Positions 32,501 to 41,859 of a stretch of DNA of 64,000 nucleotides are shown here, in pieces. Position numbers and translations under genes: made by a program. The notes under the pieces are model-generated. The model did no database searches. It had not been told where the DNA came from and worked only from the letters and a program-made list of their open reading frames with translations. The stretch comes from Pirellulales bacterium (GTDB lineage Bacteria; Planctomycetota; Planctomycetia; Pirellulales; JAEUIK01), in assembly GCA_019636335.1 (NCBI GenBank), contig JAHBXR010000022.1, forward strand, positions 1-64,000, in the 5' to 3' direction. Position 1 is the first letter of the stretch. Every line of letters begins with the position of its first letter.

Positions 32501-34466
32501 TCGCTTTGAGCGCTCCATCGGCGGCGATCGTGAAGAGGGCCGCGCCATCGGGCGTCGCGCCCACGGCGAGCAGGCCTGAGCCACCTGCATCGAATGACTT
32601 TACTTCCGCACCATCGGCGGCATTCCATTGACGCAGGCTGCCATCGGCGCCTCCGCTGACGATGGTGGCGCCATCGCCCACGATGGCAACCGCGGACACC
32701 GCGGCGGGATGACCGGTGTAGCGTGCCAACTCGCGCGGTTCGTCGCCGAGTTGCCAGACGCGCGCCGTCTTGTCGCTCGAGCCGGAGACGAGTCGCGAAC
32801 CCTCGGCATTAAAGGCCAAGGCGTGGATGGCCGCTTCGTGCCCCGTAAGCGTAGCGACGACGTTCCCGTCGGCGATCGTGCGGACGAGAATCGCCGTCTG
32901 CCCGCCGACCGTCGTATCGGTGGCGAGCAGCTTGCCATCGGGGCTGACCGCGGCGACGGTAGCGGCCGCGTCCCCCGAAGCGGTCAGCTCGCGCGTCGAC
33001 AAGTCGCCCGTGCGCGAAACGAGCAGTTGGTTCCCCGCGATTGCAACGAGCTTTCCCCCCGTCGCATCGAGCGCCAATCCGGCGGGCAGGTTTGCCGCCA
33101 GGCGGAACTCGTTCAGCAGTTTCGCACCGGCCAGATCGAAGAGCCTCGCGAGGCCATCGTCCGATGCGGCCACGAGCTTCGTGGCGTCGCCCGAGAGGGC
33201 AAGCGCCCGAACCGGCGTGTTGCCCGCTTGGAGCTTATGCTTCACCTCGCGACTGGCGACGTCGCGGATCTCGATCGAACCGTCGGCGGCGCCGCGATAG
33301 AACGTGACGCCATCGGCCGAGGTCATCGCCGCGGTAGTGGGGGAAGCGAGCTTTTCGCTGAACGGCAAAGCCACGGGGGTCTCCGCGACGCGGATCGCGC
33401 GATCGGCGCCGGCCAGCAACACTTGGGCGCCGTCGGCAGTGAGCGCCACATCGTTGACAGGTACCGGGGCGTCGAACTGGCCAAGCTGCTTGCCTTCGGC
33501 AACATTCCAAGTGCGCAGCGAACCGTCGGCCGAGCCGGAGACCAATCGTGCCCCGTCGGCCGAAAAGACCAGGCCAGTGACGACGGCCGTATGGCCAGCC
33601 AGCGTGTGAATCGTCTTGCCATCGGTCAGGGCAACGACGCGAATGCGCCCCTCGTCGTGACCGGTGGCGAACCACTTGCCGTCCGCGCTCGTGGCGGCGG
33701 AGCGCGCCGGACCGAAACCATCGGCACTCATCTCGATGGCCCGGGCGTCGCGGGGACGTTCCCAGATCTTGATATCGCGATAGCCGCCCGAGGCGAGGCG
33801 ATATCCCTCGGGGCTGAAGGCCAGTGACTGCACGAGGTCCAGCTCGGCCACCCCCGGCTGCTCGTAAATGCCCGCCTGCAACAAGCGTTCATCGGTCAAG
33901 CGGCAGATCGTTTTGCCGCTGGGGAGGTGATAGATGAAGATCTGATTCGCGCGCGCCGTGGGGGCGAACTGCCCATCGGGCGACAGGGCCACGGCGTAGA
34001 TCGGATTCACGCCCGCGGGAAGCGGTTGCCAAGCCACCGCTTGAGAACGCTTCACTTCGCCCTTCGCTCCCTGGTCGATCCATAGCTTGAGCAGGCCCAA
34101 CTCTTCGGGCGTGAGAGGCGAGGCGCCAACCTTGTTGTCCTTCGGCGGCATCACTGGGTCGCTCTCGCCGGTGGCGACCAACAGCAGCATGCTCGCGTCG
34201 GCACTGCCGGCCTCGACCGCTGGACCACTCGCGCCCCCCTGGGCGATGGTTTGCGGCGTCTCGAGCACGAGCTCGCTCTTCGCCACCGCTTCGCTATGGC
34301 AGGCCAGGCAGTTGCGGCGCAGGATGGGCAGGATCTCGCTCTCGAAATCGACCGGCTCGTTGCGCTCGATCTTGGCGACCGCGATCGGTTCGTCCGCCTG
34401 TACCGCAGCGGCAAATGCGACCAGGGCAATCAGGGGCAGTACGAGCTGGGCTTTGCGTTTTCGCAT
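29541..34466 (-). CDS. Giant WD40 protein with planctomycete cytochrome-c motif and alanine-rich coiled coil
   Basis: A 1641-residue exported protein: signal peptide (residues 1-24), PSCyt1-type domain with CLACH at 53-57 (CxxCH heme-binding), then WD40-like blades, a very Ala-rich coiled coil (about 1045-1325), and more blades to the end. I count 21 blades before the coil (for example VQSLAFSPEGYRLASGGYRDIKIWER, VRSLAFDPTGQRLAVGTADRRVTVFD) and 7 after it (for example VFSVAFSPDGEYLASAGADKFVKVFE). This would be three plus one seven-bladed propellers. The family belongs to planctomycete large cytochrome-like WD40 proteins of unknown function, thought to be periplasmic or surface-located. It lies 74 bases after the PPC-domain gene and is probably co-transcribed with it. 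Confidence 0.85.
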   Translation of the reverse strand: MRKRKAQLVLPLIALVAFAAAVQADEPIAVAKIERNEPVDFESEILPILRRNCLACHSEAVAKSELVLETPQTIAQGGASGPAVEAGSADASMLLLVATGESDPVMPPKDNKVGASPLTPEELGLLKLWIDQGAKGEVKRSQAVAWQPLPAGVNPIYAVALSPDGQFAPTARANQIFIYHLPSGKTICRLTDERLLQAGIYEQPGVAELDLVQSLAFSPEGYRLASGGYRDIKIWERPRDARAIEMSADGFGPARSAATSADGKWFATGHDEGRIRVVALTDGKTIHTLAGHTAVVTGLVFSADGARLVSGSADGSLRTWNVAEGKQLGQFDAPVPVNDVALTADGAQVLLAGADRAIRVAETPVALPFSEKLASPTTAAMTSADGVTFYRGAADGSIEIRDVASREVKHKLQAGNTPVRALALSGDATKLVAASDDGLARLFDLAGAKLLNEFRLAANLPAGLALDATGGKLVAIAGNQLLVSRTGDLSTRELTASGDAAATVAAVSPDGKLLATDTTVGGQTAILVRTIADGNVVATLTGHEAAIHALAFNAEGSRLVSGSSDKTARVWQLGDEPRELARYTGHPAAVSAVAIVGDGATIVSGGADGSLRQWNAADGAEVKSFDAGGSGLLAVGATPDGAALFTIAADGALKAIDVAEGTAKDLIEPGKPLLAGAVSRDGESLALLAADHSLRVVRRDGTLAGEATTPATQVRSLAFDPTGQRLAVGTADRRVTVFDAASATPLEVAASVGELSYGVLTPGSELLIGTSDRLWRATPLRVERALATPVGQVAALAPSADRGTIFVAGTEGKLAAVQLADGAARFTVSLEAPATSLTLSSDGALLAVGGADGKVRIAQAGDGAASGAPIGNFSKPVRQVSFSPDAAHVAAVADEGALVVLDRASGQALQAAPRTAGAYWGVFARGADAKSVILTSGEQELRLAQLAAPRVIAIDGAPASAIALFADGKQFVTGGEDGIVRLWDLAAGTVARQMDHAGPVADVAVRPDGSRIASVGLNNLARLWNAADGAQVVELQGDYTANQALARATAEAAKWQAERGAATEALAAAEKDLTEKTAAAKTSVEALAAADKTAAEATALAKTTAEAKAEADKLATAATEAAKTKADAKAAADQLVTAQTEAMTLAADASTKATAAAAEVAQAVDAAKASAAALAASLAKAPEDKALVEAKAAADKVAADSEAAGTQAKAVAESTTQLAAARAEALKVATAAQATAAAEVEQTAAAAKEATDKQAAATKAATDADAAAKAATTAQANAKKASRDADDALARATDAVPKAQTRLEKAQSREASTAQAKAAAEQEAAGHERPLRTVAFSPDGVQLATAGDDPLVHVYQAENGLPLDTFAGRGVAAGALAFTPNGLLASATVDGTAAVWQLYPNWHLQATLGPPADRPLAVEDSQLVDRVLALAFSPDGKLLASGGGEPSRSGELKLWNLADGKLAHDFADAHSDTVFSVAFSPDGEYLASAGADKFVKVFEIATGKFVKAFEGHTHHVLGVAWSPDGKLLASCGADQVVKIWNFDSGEQQRTIAGFGKQVTSVAFLSDGQTVVASSGDKTVRQFQVGDGKAVKNFGGATDFLHGGAVTPDGRLVAAGGEASVLHVWNGADGKAVVTFAPPEAK

Positions 34467-34540
34467 GGCTCTCGTGATCGGATGACAGGTTGAATCTCGG
34501 GAAGCAGCCGCGAGCGATCCACGCTCGCGGCTGTCGGTTC

Positions 34541-37123
34541 TTACTTCTGCACGTTCAAGGGAATGGGCTGATGACTCTCGACCGTCTTGCCGTCCAGGTC
34601 GAAGGTTGCCCGCACGACGACGTGGGCATGCTCCCCTTCGGTCGCTTCGGCGGAGGCCTGGATGACGAGCTTCGCGTCGGTGGCATCGGCAGCCAACTCG
34701 ACCGCTTCGGTCGTAACACCACCGATGTGCGGCGGCACGACGAGATCGAGCTTTACCGCCCCGGCAAAGTTGTGGCGCCGCGTGACCTTCACGGGAATCT
34801 CGAGCGAAGCGCCGCGTTTGATCTCGCCCTTGCCCGGCACCTCGGGCACCATCACCAGCGGGCCCGGCACGATCGACACCGTCACGGGCACGACCGACTC
34901 GGCGACGTTGACGTCTTTCTTATCGCTGCCGTCGGCATTCTTTGTGAAGGGAACCGGGGCCGTCGCCGACAGATAAACCGTGTACGTTCCCAGCGGCGCA
35001 TCCTGGGGAAAGTAGAGACGAACCGTACCTTCCGCGGCCCCTTCGGCGATCGTCACCGCATCGTTCTGTACCTTCTCGGGCAGGGCTGCTGCCGTCAGGG
35101 CGATTGGCTTGGCAAAGTCGCCGCGGCGCGTGACCTTGATCGGTAGCACCAATTGCCGGCCCTGCACGAAGGTTTCGCGCGCGACGGGCGAATCGACCGA
35201 GAACGGCGCAAGCGAACCGACCGAAAGGCCGATGTCGCGCGTCAGCCGCGCCGGCGCGACGATTCCCGTCAAGGGCCACGTCACCTGCGCGCCGCGCACC
35301 TCGCGCACGACGTCGGCGTCGCCGATCTTGGCGCGGCCGGTCAGCTCGATCGTGCCGCTCCAGTCGGGTGCTTCCTCGGCGGCCGTCAGCACGAGATCCG
35401 CCCTCGTCTGTCCGGGGCCGATCGTCGCGCCCGGACAAGTGACTCCCTCGGGCAGCCCCTCGACCTGCACGTCGATCGAGTCGTTGAATCCATCGCGGCG
35501 GAAGGCCAGCACCGAGAGCCGCGCCGTGCCCCCCTTGCGCAAGAACGTCGTCCACGGATTCGGCGCCTGCACGCCATTGATCGGAAACTCCGCGAGCGCC
35601 ACCAGGCGGAAGTCCGGCATCTCGCGGCGGACGCTCAGGCGGTAGACGAACGTCGGGTCCCCCTGGGTCTCGCGATATAAATCTCGCACCGCGATGCGAT
35701 AGTGGCCCTCCTCGGGCGCTGCGAAGCGGAACAGCGGATCATCGCTGTTCGTCGCGAAGGCCAATCCGCCAATATTCGCCCCCGAGTCGTCCTGTTCGGT
35801 GATCTCGGTGATGGTTTCCTCGCCCTTGTCGTCCTTCGTCACGCGTTCGACACGCAGCGTCGGATCGGTGGGCAAGCCGCGGCGCTGCGAGATGATCTCC
35901 AGGACGAGCACTTCCCCCTTCTTGGCATCGAAGGAATACCAGTCCACATCGCCGATGCTCTGCAACTGGCCATAGATCTCGCAGGGTGCCACGATCGCTT
36001 GCGCCGCGGCACGATCGTTCGGTTCGACTTCAGCCACGACCGGCGCCGATGCGATGCCAATCGTCACGGGATTCGAGCTGCCGACGGGCGAAGCCACGCG
36101 ATAGGGTGCGCCGTCGAAGCTGGCGGCCGCCGGGCCAATCGACTCATCTGAGACGAGACTCGCCCGGGCGGGCTCCTCGCCAGGCAGGGCCAGCTCGACG
36201 TCGAGCTGCTCGAGCCGCCTGCCGTCGCTCGTCGTCAACTCGGTGGGCACGCCTCCCGGAAGGTTGCGACCATACACCGAATATGTGGCCGTCGTGCCTG
36301 CCGCACCCGCGGGGGGCAACACGTAGTCGATCCACGGTCCCGTGCCGAGCGTCAGGCGATAGAAGTAGTCGGGTCCCCCCCCGAAGACGAAGTCGTAGAC
36401 CTTCAACTTGTATTCGCCGTCGACCGGCAACGTCACGTCGATCAGCGGATCCGCACCGCGGTAGTCGCGGCTCATTTCCACGAGCGAGCCCGAGGGATCG
36501 TAGAGTTCGAGCGTCGCATCCATCCGCGAGTCGATGCTGGCGGCATCGCAGTAGGCGATCAACCGCGTGCCTGCCTGGGCGGTAAAGCGAAAGCAATCGG
36601 TATCGCGTGCCGGTTCGGATCGCCCCCACACGACCGTATTGAGGGGCACCTCCATGGCCTGACCGAGCACGTTGTTCGGCTCGGCCTCGCTCAATTCGAC
36701 TCGGTCGCCGACGACAAAGGCGCGCGGATTCGACAGACCGTACGGGCCTGCCGCGCGGACCTCGTACGTGCCGACGGGTACGTCGGGCGCGACCGTTACT
36801 TTGAACTGGTTCGCGACGGGGGTTGGCTCGGTCTGCCCTTCGGCAACTTGTGTCTTTTGCACCGCGCTGATACCCGGGTGCGAGAAGTGCAGACGATTCA
36901 CTCCTTCGAGATCGGCGCCGGAGATGATCGTCAACTCGAACTCCGAGCCCTGCTTGCCCCCCGCCGGCGCGACCGCCGAGAGACGCGTGGCCGGCAATTG
37001 CGCGAGCGCGGTGCTCGACCATACCCCGATCAAAGCCGCGAACAGGCAGGCAGGCCCCACGCGATCGAGCCAGAGCATAGCTACCCGGGGATGGAGTCGG
37101 CCGTGACCGTCGCGGGGCGGCAT
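34541..37123 (-). CDS. Secreted PPC (pre-peptidase C-terminal) domain protein
   Basis: An 860-residue exported protein. The start at 37123 has GAGGA 8 bases upstream; a second ATG at 37078 begins the hydrophobic signal segment (MLWLDRVGPACLFAALIGVWSSTALAQ). After an N-terminal Ig-like region there are two PPC-type domains, each opening with an EPNN/EPND motif (LSEAEPNNVLGQAMEVP, VAEVEPNDRAAAQAIVAP) and containing D-W-F/Y cores (DTDCFRFTAQAGTRL, DVDWYSFDAKKGEVLVLEI). About 420 further residues look like NPCBM/Ig-like repeats ending in a final beta domain. Together with the downstream WD40/cytochrome protein it forms a pair common in Planctomycetota; PPC domains usually target or assemble secreted enzymes. 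No catalytic domain is evident. Confidence 0.75.
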   Translation of the reverse strand: MPPRDGHGRLHPRVAMLWLDRVGPACLFAALIGVWSSTALAQLPATRLSAVAPAGGKQGSEFELTIISGADLEGVNRLHFSHPGISAVQKTQVAEGQTEPTPVANQFKVTVAPDVPVGTYEVRAAGPYGLSNPRAFVVGDRVELSEAEPNNVLGQAMEVPLNTVVWGRSEPARDTDCFRFTAQAGTRLIAYCDAASIDSRMDATLELYDPSGSLVEMSRDYRGADPLIDVTLPVDGEYKLKVYDFVFGGGPDYFYRLTLGTGPWIDYVLPPAGAAGTTATYSVYGRNLPGGVPTELTTSDGRRLEQLDVELALPGEEPARASLVSDESIGPAAASFDGAPYRVASPVGSSNPVTIGIASAPVVAEVEPNDRAAAQAIVAPCEIYGQLQSIGDVDWYSFDAKKGEVLVLEIISQRRGLPTDPTLRVERVTKDDKGEETITEITEQDDSGANIGGLAFATNSDDPLFRFAAPEEGHYRIAVRDLYRETQGDPTFVYRLSVRREMPDFRLVALAEFPINGVQAPNPWTTFLRKGGTARLSVLAFRRDGFNDSIDVQVEGLPEGVTCPGATIGPGQTRADLVLTAAEEAPDWSGTIELTGRAKIGDADVVREVRGAQVTWPLTGIVAPARLTRDIGLSVGSLAPFSVDSPVARETFVQGRQLVLPIKVTRRGDFAKPIALTAAALPEKVQNDAVTIAEGAAEGTVRLYFPQDAPLGTYTVYLSATAPVPFTKNADGSDKKDVNVAESVVPVTVSIVPGPLVMVPEVPGKGEIKRGASLEIPVKVTRRHNFAGAVKLDLVVPPHIGGVTTEAVELAADATDAKLVIQASAEATEGEHAHVVVRATFDLDGKTVESHQPIPLNVQK

Positions 37124-37670
37124 GCGAAATCCTCGTGGTTGGCAGTCTTGAGCGGGCGCAGCAAGCAGGCAAGGCCGTCGGGCCGAACCGTAATAGCGAG
37201 CGTCCGAAGGTGGGGCGATCCGCCTGGCGGCCGTACGGCCAAAGGGTCGGGCTGGTGGTGTGTGGGGCGGGCATCTGGGCGGGAGCCAAGGGCTTCCGTG
37301 GACAGACGTTCGAGCAGGCATGCCGGAGGTGCTGGGTACCGGCCGCCACCCGGTCAGTTATCATAACCAGGGTCTGCGGACCCCGGAAACAAAAAAACGC
37401 CCCTGCCAGCGTCGAAGAGCGTCGAACGTTGCCTGCCCCGCCGACCGGAAAAATCCGCCTGGTTGAACCTTGCAAGGCGAGTCCCGGGCCAGGATGCGCG
37501 AACTCGGCCCGGTCGACTATTGTCAATCGACGAGTGTTGGCTTAGCATCAATCGTTCTGGCCATTTGGCAGGTCCGCCGCAGGGAGCCCTGGGCGTCGCC
37601 GGAGTAGTGGCAATGCTGCCCGCCGACGCATCCGCCGTCCCTGAATACTAGCGTCCCGCCAGGCCCATTT
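37124..37670. other. Intergenic region upstream of tRNA-Asn
   Basis: 547 bases between the divergent PPC gene and the tRNA. A promoter candidate is present at 37520-37548. The rest has GC-rich segments, some direct short repeats (GCGTCGAAGAGCGTCGAAC near 37410), and no gene that I can support. Confidence 0.4.
37520..37548 (+). promoter_or_regulatory. Candidate promoter for tRNA-Asn
   Basis: TTGTCA (37520-37525, 5/6 to the -35 consensus), a 17-base spacer, and TAGCAT (37543-37548, 4/6 to the -10 consensus), about 120 bases upstream of the tRNA. The fit is moderate and the leader is rather long. Confidence 0.35.
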
Positions 37671-37743
<73 letters not shown>

Positions 37744-37781
37744 CTTTGCGATTTTCTGTGGGCTCCATCCGCAGGCCAGTT

Positions 37782-37823
37782 AACGCCCGTCGCCGACAGA
37801 TCGGCCGCCGGGCGTTTTGCGTT
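37782..37823 (+). terminator. Rho-independent terminator of tRNA-Asn
   Basis: AACGCCCG (37782-37789) pairs perfectly with CGGGCGTT (37809-37816), and an inner GCCGA-CAGA-TCGGC hairpin (37792-37805) completes a long stem. It is followed by TTGCGTTT. It is placed 40 bases downstream of the tRNA. The remaining bases to miaA (37824-38145) contain nothing else that I can support. Confidence 0.65.
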
Positions 37824-38145
37824 TCTGGCCTTTCATCGCAACTGTTTACGACGATCCAATTGGTGTGCCGGCACTCGCTGTTACAAGAGATCGCAACGAA
37901 GTTGCCCCGCAGTTGGAGTGAAGCGGTTGGGGGTAGACTCCTTGTATGCGGAAGTGATCCGCAGCCATCGCGGCCAAGATGAGACGCGGCAAGCTGACGG
38001 GCTAGCAATGGGACGAGTTGTGGTTTTCCATGCGCGACGAGCGAGCCCGCCGCCGACTCGAAGAGCTCAAAAAAAGCGTCCCAATCAAGCTGATACATTC
38101 AGAGGCTTGTACCGCTCCTCTTAGCACGACTCGAACGGTTCCTGC

Positions 38146-39108
38146 ATGTCGGAGTTCGATTTCGCCACCGATTGCTGGTTCCTTACCGGTCCGACGGCGG
38201 CGGGGAAGAGCGCCATCGGGATTGAGTTGGCCGAATCGATCGGGGCGGAGATCGTCTCGCTTGACTCGATGGCTATCTATCGCGGCATGGATATCGGCAC
38301 GGCCAAACCGAATCGGACCGAGCGTGCCCGGGTGCCGCATCACTTGCTCGACATCGTCGAGCCCGGCGAGGAATTCAGTCTGGCCGAGTACCGTCGCCTG
38401 GCGGAGCGCACGTCGCGCGAGATCCGTTCGCGCGGCGCTGCGGTGTTGTTTGTCGGCGGCACGCCCCTCTATTTGAAGGCGCTGCTGCGCGGGATTTTCG
38501 AAGGGCCGCCCGCCGATTGGGAGTTCCGCCGCCAATGGGAACAGCGCGCGAGCGAAGAGCCCGACTTGTTGCACCAGCGCGTGAGCGAAGTCGACGCGCG
38601 TTCGGCGCAGAAGCTGCATCCGCGTGATACGCGGCGGTTGATCCGCGCGCTCGAAGTGCTGGAGAAGACGGGTCGGCCGATCAGCGATTGGCAGGAGCAG
38701 TTCGATCGCCCGCGCGCGGTGGAGTCGTGCCGGGTATTCACCTTACAGTGGCCGCGCGAGGAGTTGTACGCACGGATCAATGCCCGCGTCGAGGCGATGT
38801 TCGCCGAGGGGCTGGTCGAGGAATGCCGTGCGCTAATCTCCGACGGACGCGCGCTAGGACGCACGGCGCGGCAGGCGCTGGGATATCGCGAAGTGTTCGA
38901 GCATCTCGCGGGCAGGCTGACGCTGGCCGAAACGATTGACCTCGTGCAGCGCCGCACGCGCCAGTTCGCGCGGCGCCAGCTCACCTGGTTCCGCAGCTTG
39001 CAAGAATGCCGCAACGTGGAGTTATCGGGAGTGGTTGACCCCGGCGAAGTGACGCGGCGGATTATCAGCCCCGCAGGGGCGCAAAAAGGTAGCCCAGGGC
39101 TTTCATAG
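38146..39108 (+). CDS. miaA: tRNA dimethylallyltransferase
   Basis: A 320-residue cytoplasmic enzyme that transfers the dimethylallyl group to the N6 of A37 in tRNAs reading UNN codons. The P-loop GPTAAGKS is at residues 15-22, followed by SLDSMAIYRGMDIGTAKP (the DSxQxYRxmdIGTAKP motif with M in place of Q), PHHLLDIVEPGEEFSLAEYRR, FVGGTPLYLKALLRG and, towards the C-terminus, LGYREVFEHLAG and TRQFARRQLTWFR. Length is typical. The substitution of M for the usual Q in the D-S-x-Q-x-Y motif is a small oddity. The ribosome binding site is unclear. It follows tRNA-Asn by 400 bases with no evident functional link. Confidence 0.95.
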   Translation: MSEFDFATDCWFLTGPTAAGKSAIGIELAESIGAEIVSLDSMAIYRGMDIGTAKPNRTERARVPHHLLDIVEPGEEFSLAEYRRLAERTSREIRSRGAAVLFVGGTPLYLKALLRGIFEGPPADWEFRRQWEQRASEEPDLLHQRVSEVDARSAQKLHPRDTRRLIRALEVLEKTGRPISDWQEQFDRPRAVESCRVFTLQWPREELYARINARVEAMFAEGLVEECRALISDGRALGRTARQALGYREVFEHLAGRLTLAETIDLVQRRTRQFARRQLTWFRSLQECRNVELSGVVDPGEVTRRIISPAGAQKGSPGLS

Positions 39109-39139
39109 ATTGCCCTTTCAGGGCCACACATGTTGTCAC

Positions 39140-41698
39140 CTACTTCGTGACCAAGCCCGTCACGCCGCCGGAGATGAGTGAGGCGACGTCGGTGAGGATC
39201 AGCGGCAGGGCCATGCCGGCGGGCGAAGCCATGTACTTGGCGCGCCACTCGGGATCGAATTTGTCTTTGTAAGCTCGCAGCCCCTGGAAATTGTAGAAGT
39301 GCTCGCCGTGGCGGAAGAGGAGCGAGCCGGTGCGATTCCACCAGGTCGAGAGGGCGTGATCTTCGAGGCCCGCCAGCGGCGCCATGCCCAGGTTGAACCA
39401 GGCGAAGCCCTGCGCGCGGCCCCACAACATCAACTCGATGAAGAGATATTCCATCACCCCTTCGGGCGCCTCGGGCAGGTAACGCATCAGGTCGAGCGAC
39501 AACTCGCTTCCCGGCGCTCCACAGAAGAGGTTCGCGAAGGCGACGATCTTCCCTTCGTGGCGCACGATGCTCGCCGGGCAGCGCCGGACATAGTCGTCGT
39601 CGAAATAGCCCAGCGAGAAGCTCTTTTCGCGGGTGTTCTTTTCGGCGAGCCACGCCTCGGAGATGGCGCGCAGCTCCGGCAAGAGTGCGGCCACTTCGGC
39701 CTGCGGCACGACCTCGAACTGCACGCCCAGCTTTTCGAACTTGTGGTGCGTGTGACGCAGGCCGCGGCGGGCGCCTCCTTCCAGCGAGAACGTGCCGAGG
39801 GGGACGCGGGCCTCTTCGCCGATCTTCATCAGCGCGAGCCCGAGATCGATGTAGCGGCCGAGATTCTCTTCGCCGATCTCGTAGAACACCGTCCAGCCGT
39901 CGTAGCGATCGCACAGCTCGCGAAATCGCCAGGCGAGCTCGTCCTGCACGTCGGCCGGGCCGAAGGGATCGCCCAAGGCCACCCAGCTTCGGCCGTGGAT
40001 GCCGAACATGAGGAACCCGGCGTCATCGTCGGCGAACAGGATCCGTTTATCACCTACCAGCGCCAGGCCAGCCGAAGTTCGGTCGGAACGGGCCACCAGT
40101 GGGGCGACGCGGTCGAGCGTGGCGGCGTCGGTGTCGTGCGGCGGAGGGGGCGCCGGGCGGACGAGGCGCATCACGCCGAACGAGAGCAACACGCCAACCA
40201 CGCCGACGCTGGCTCGCAAGAAGCGCGACGCGCTGCCGTGCAGCGTGAACTGCCACCACAGCTCGTCGCGGAATTCGACGTGCTTGTAGTTGAACATGCC
40301 CAGCCACAACGCCGTGCCAAGCACCAGCAACACGAGCGCGATCCAGCGCGACGTTAGAGGCTGACGAAACAAGGAGCCGTGGCGGTAGAACTGGCGCCGC
40401 GCGGGCAACATGGCGACGAAGATCACCGCTAGGATCACGGCCTCCTCGAAGTCGAATCCCTTGAGCACCACGAGCACGATGCCGAGGGCCAGCGCTCCCA
40501 GCGTCAGCCAATAAGCCGCATCGAGCCGGCGCTGCAATCCCCGTGCGAGCAGAAGCAACACGGTGCCGACCACGCTGCCCAGAAAATGCGAGGTCTCGAT
40601 GACCGACAGGGGGAGCCAGCGGCGCACCAGATCGATGCGCGACGGATCGAGCGGTGTCGAACCCGAGAAGACCAGCACGGCGCCGGCGGCCACCGTGGCA
40701 AAAACAAAGACCAGGGGGGGGACGACGGGGGTTTTCTCGCGCACGGTCGTGGCGAGGCGGGCGAGATCACCGCTCCGCGCCCGCAACTCGTTCGCGCCCA
40801 TCAAGAGCGCCGCCAGGGCCAGCGGCAGCAGGAAGTAGATCACGCGATAGATCAACAGCGCGCCGAGCACCTCGCCCGGATGCTGGGGAGCCGTGAGGGT
40901 GAGAATCACCAGTTCGAAGACCCCCAAGCCCCCCGGCACGTGCGAGAAGATGACCACCACGGCGGCCAGCAGAAAAATGCCGACGAACTGCAGGTAGTTC
41001 ACCGGCACGTCGTCGGGAAAGAGGGTGTAGAGGATGCCCGCCGCGATGAAGAGATCGAGCGCCGCCACGCTCGTCTGGGCGATGGCCAGTCCCGGGCTTG
41101 GCAGGGCGAGTTCCAGTCCGCGGACGATAAAGGGCCGGCTGCGGAGGACCGTCAGCAGCAGATACATGGCCAGTGAGCCGAGCAGGATCCACCCCACGGG
41201 GCGCACATTGTCGAAGCCGAACTGGAAGCGGTCGGGAATATCGAACGGCTGCCAGACGAAGACGATGCCCGCGGCGGCGAACAGCCCCGGCCAATAGGCG
41301 AGCGCCAACCCGACCAGCAGCTTCATGATCTCGACGGCCGAGAGCCCCCACAGCGAGTAGAGTCGAAAGCGGACCGAGGTGCCGCCGAGCGCCGCGCCGA
41401 AGTTGTAGCTACTGACGAAGCCGACGAAGGAGACCATCGCCACCCGCGCCAGCGGCAGCTTGCGGCCGATGTAGACCAGGGCCAGCAGGTCGTACCCGAC
41501 GAGCACGACGTAGTTGAGCACGACGAGGAAGACCGCCTCGGCGATCCGCCGCGTGGGGATGGCGTCGAGGCTCTGGCGGATGTCGGAGTAGTGGTAGTGC
41601 TTCAGCTCGCCGTAGAGGAGCCAGGCGGCCACGCTGAAGGCCACCAGCATGCCCACGGCCGCTATCAGGGAGTGATATCGCCGAACCAGAGCCAGCAT
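39140..41698 (-). CDS. mprF: Bifunctional phosphatidylglycerol lysyltransferase/flippase (MprF-like)
   Basis: An 852-residue protein with an N-terminal membrane domain (about residues 1-520, some 14 hydrophobic helices, with the flippase-like segment GTSVRFRLYSLWGLSAVEIMK and HVPGGLGVFELVILTL) and a C-terminal cytoplasmic GNAT-fold synthase domain (about 540-850). The latter contains FADDDAGFLMFGIHGRSWVALGDPFGP, YIDLGLALMKIGEEARVPL and FNLGMAPLAGLEDHA, which are MprF/DUF2156 signatures. The known family aminoacylates phosphatidylglycerol (usually with lysine) and flips it to the outer leaflet, lowering negative charge and giving resistance to cationic peptides. Amino-acid specificity cannot be read from sequence. 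It is convergent with miaA. Confidence 0.9.
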   Translation of the reverse strand: MLALVRRYHSLIAAVGMLVAFSVAAWLLYGELKHYHYSDIRQSLDAIPTRRIAEAVFLVVLNYVVLVGYDLLALVYIGRKLPLARVAMVSFVGFVSSYNFGAALGGTSVRFRLYSLWGLSAVEIMKLLVGLALAYWPGLFAAAGIVFVWQPFDIPDRFQFGFDNVRPVGWILLGSLAMYLLLTVLRSRPFIVRGLELALPSPGLAIAQTSVAALDLFIAAGILYTLFPDDVPVNYLQFVGIFLLAAVVVIFSHVPGGLGVFELVILTLTAPQHPGEVLGALLIYRVIYFLLPLALAALLMGANELRARSGDLARLATTVREKTPVVPPLVFVFATVAAGAVLVFSGSTPLDPSRIDLVRRWLPLSVIETSHFLGSVVGTVLLLLARGLQRRLDAAYWLTLGALALGIVLVVLKGFDFEEAVILAVIFVAMLPARRQFYRHGSLFRQPLTSRWIALVLLVLGTALWLGMFNYKHVEFRDELWWQFTLHGSASRFLRASVGVVGVLLSFGVMRLVRPAPPPPHDTDAATLDRVAPLVARSDRTSAGLALVGDKRILFADDDAGFLMFGIHGRSWVALGDPFGPADVQDELAWRFRELCDRYDGWTVFYEIGEENLGRYIDLGLALMKIGEEARVPLGTFSLEGGARRGLRHTHHKFEKLGVQFEVVPQAEVAALLPELRAISEAWLAEKNTREKSFSLGYFDDDYVRRCPASIVRHEGKIVAFANLFCGAPGSELSLDLMRYLPEAPEGVMEYLFIELMLWGRAQGFAWFNLGMAPLAGLEDHALSTWWNRTGSLLFRHGEHFYNFQGLRAYKDKFDPEWRAKYMASPAGMALPLILTDVASLISGGVTGLVTK

Positions 41699-41859
41699 GA
41701 TTTCCTGTCCATGGCGCTGCGGCGCGTCCCGATTCCGCCGGTGCGCATGCTGCCGCCGCGAGTTTCGCTATAATCTCGCCGCGGCGCCCGGTGGCCGCCG
41801 CGAAGTGAGGACAGCATATCGCGCCGCCCCCGAACCGCCACGCCCGGATCGCTTCTGCT

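Noticed and set aside
39299-40357. 352-residue plus-strand open frame
   Set aside because: Antisense to the MprF synthase domain; Glu/Arg/His-rich shadow with no motif.
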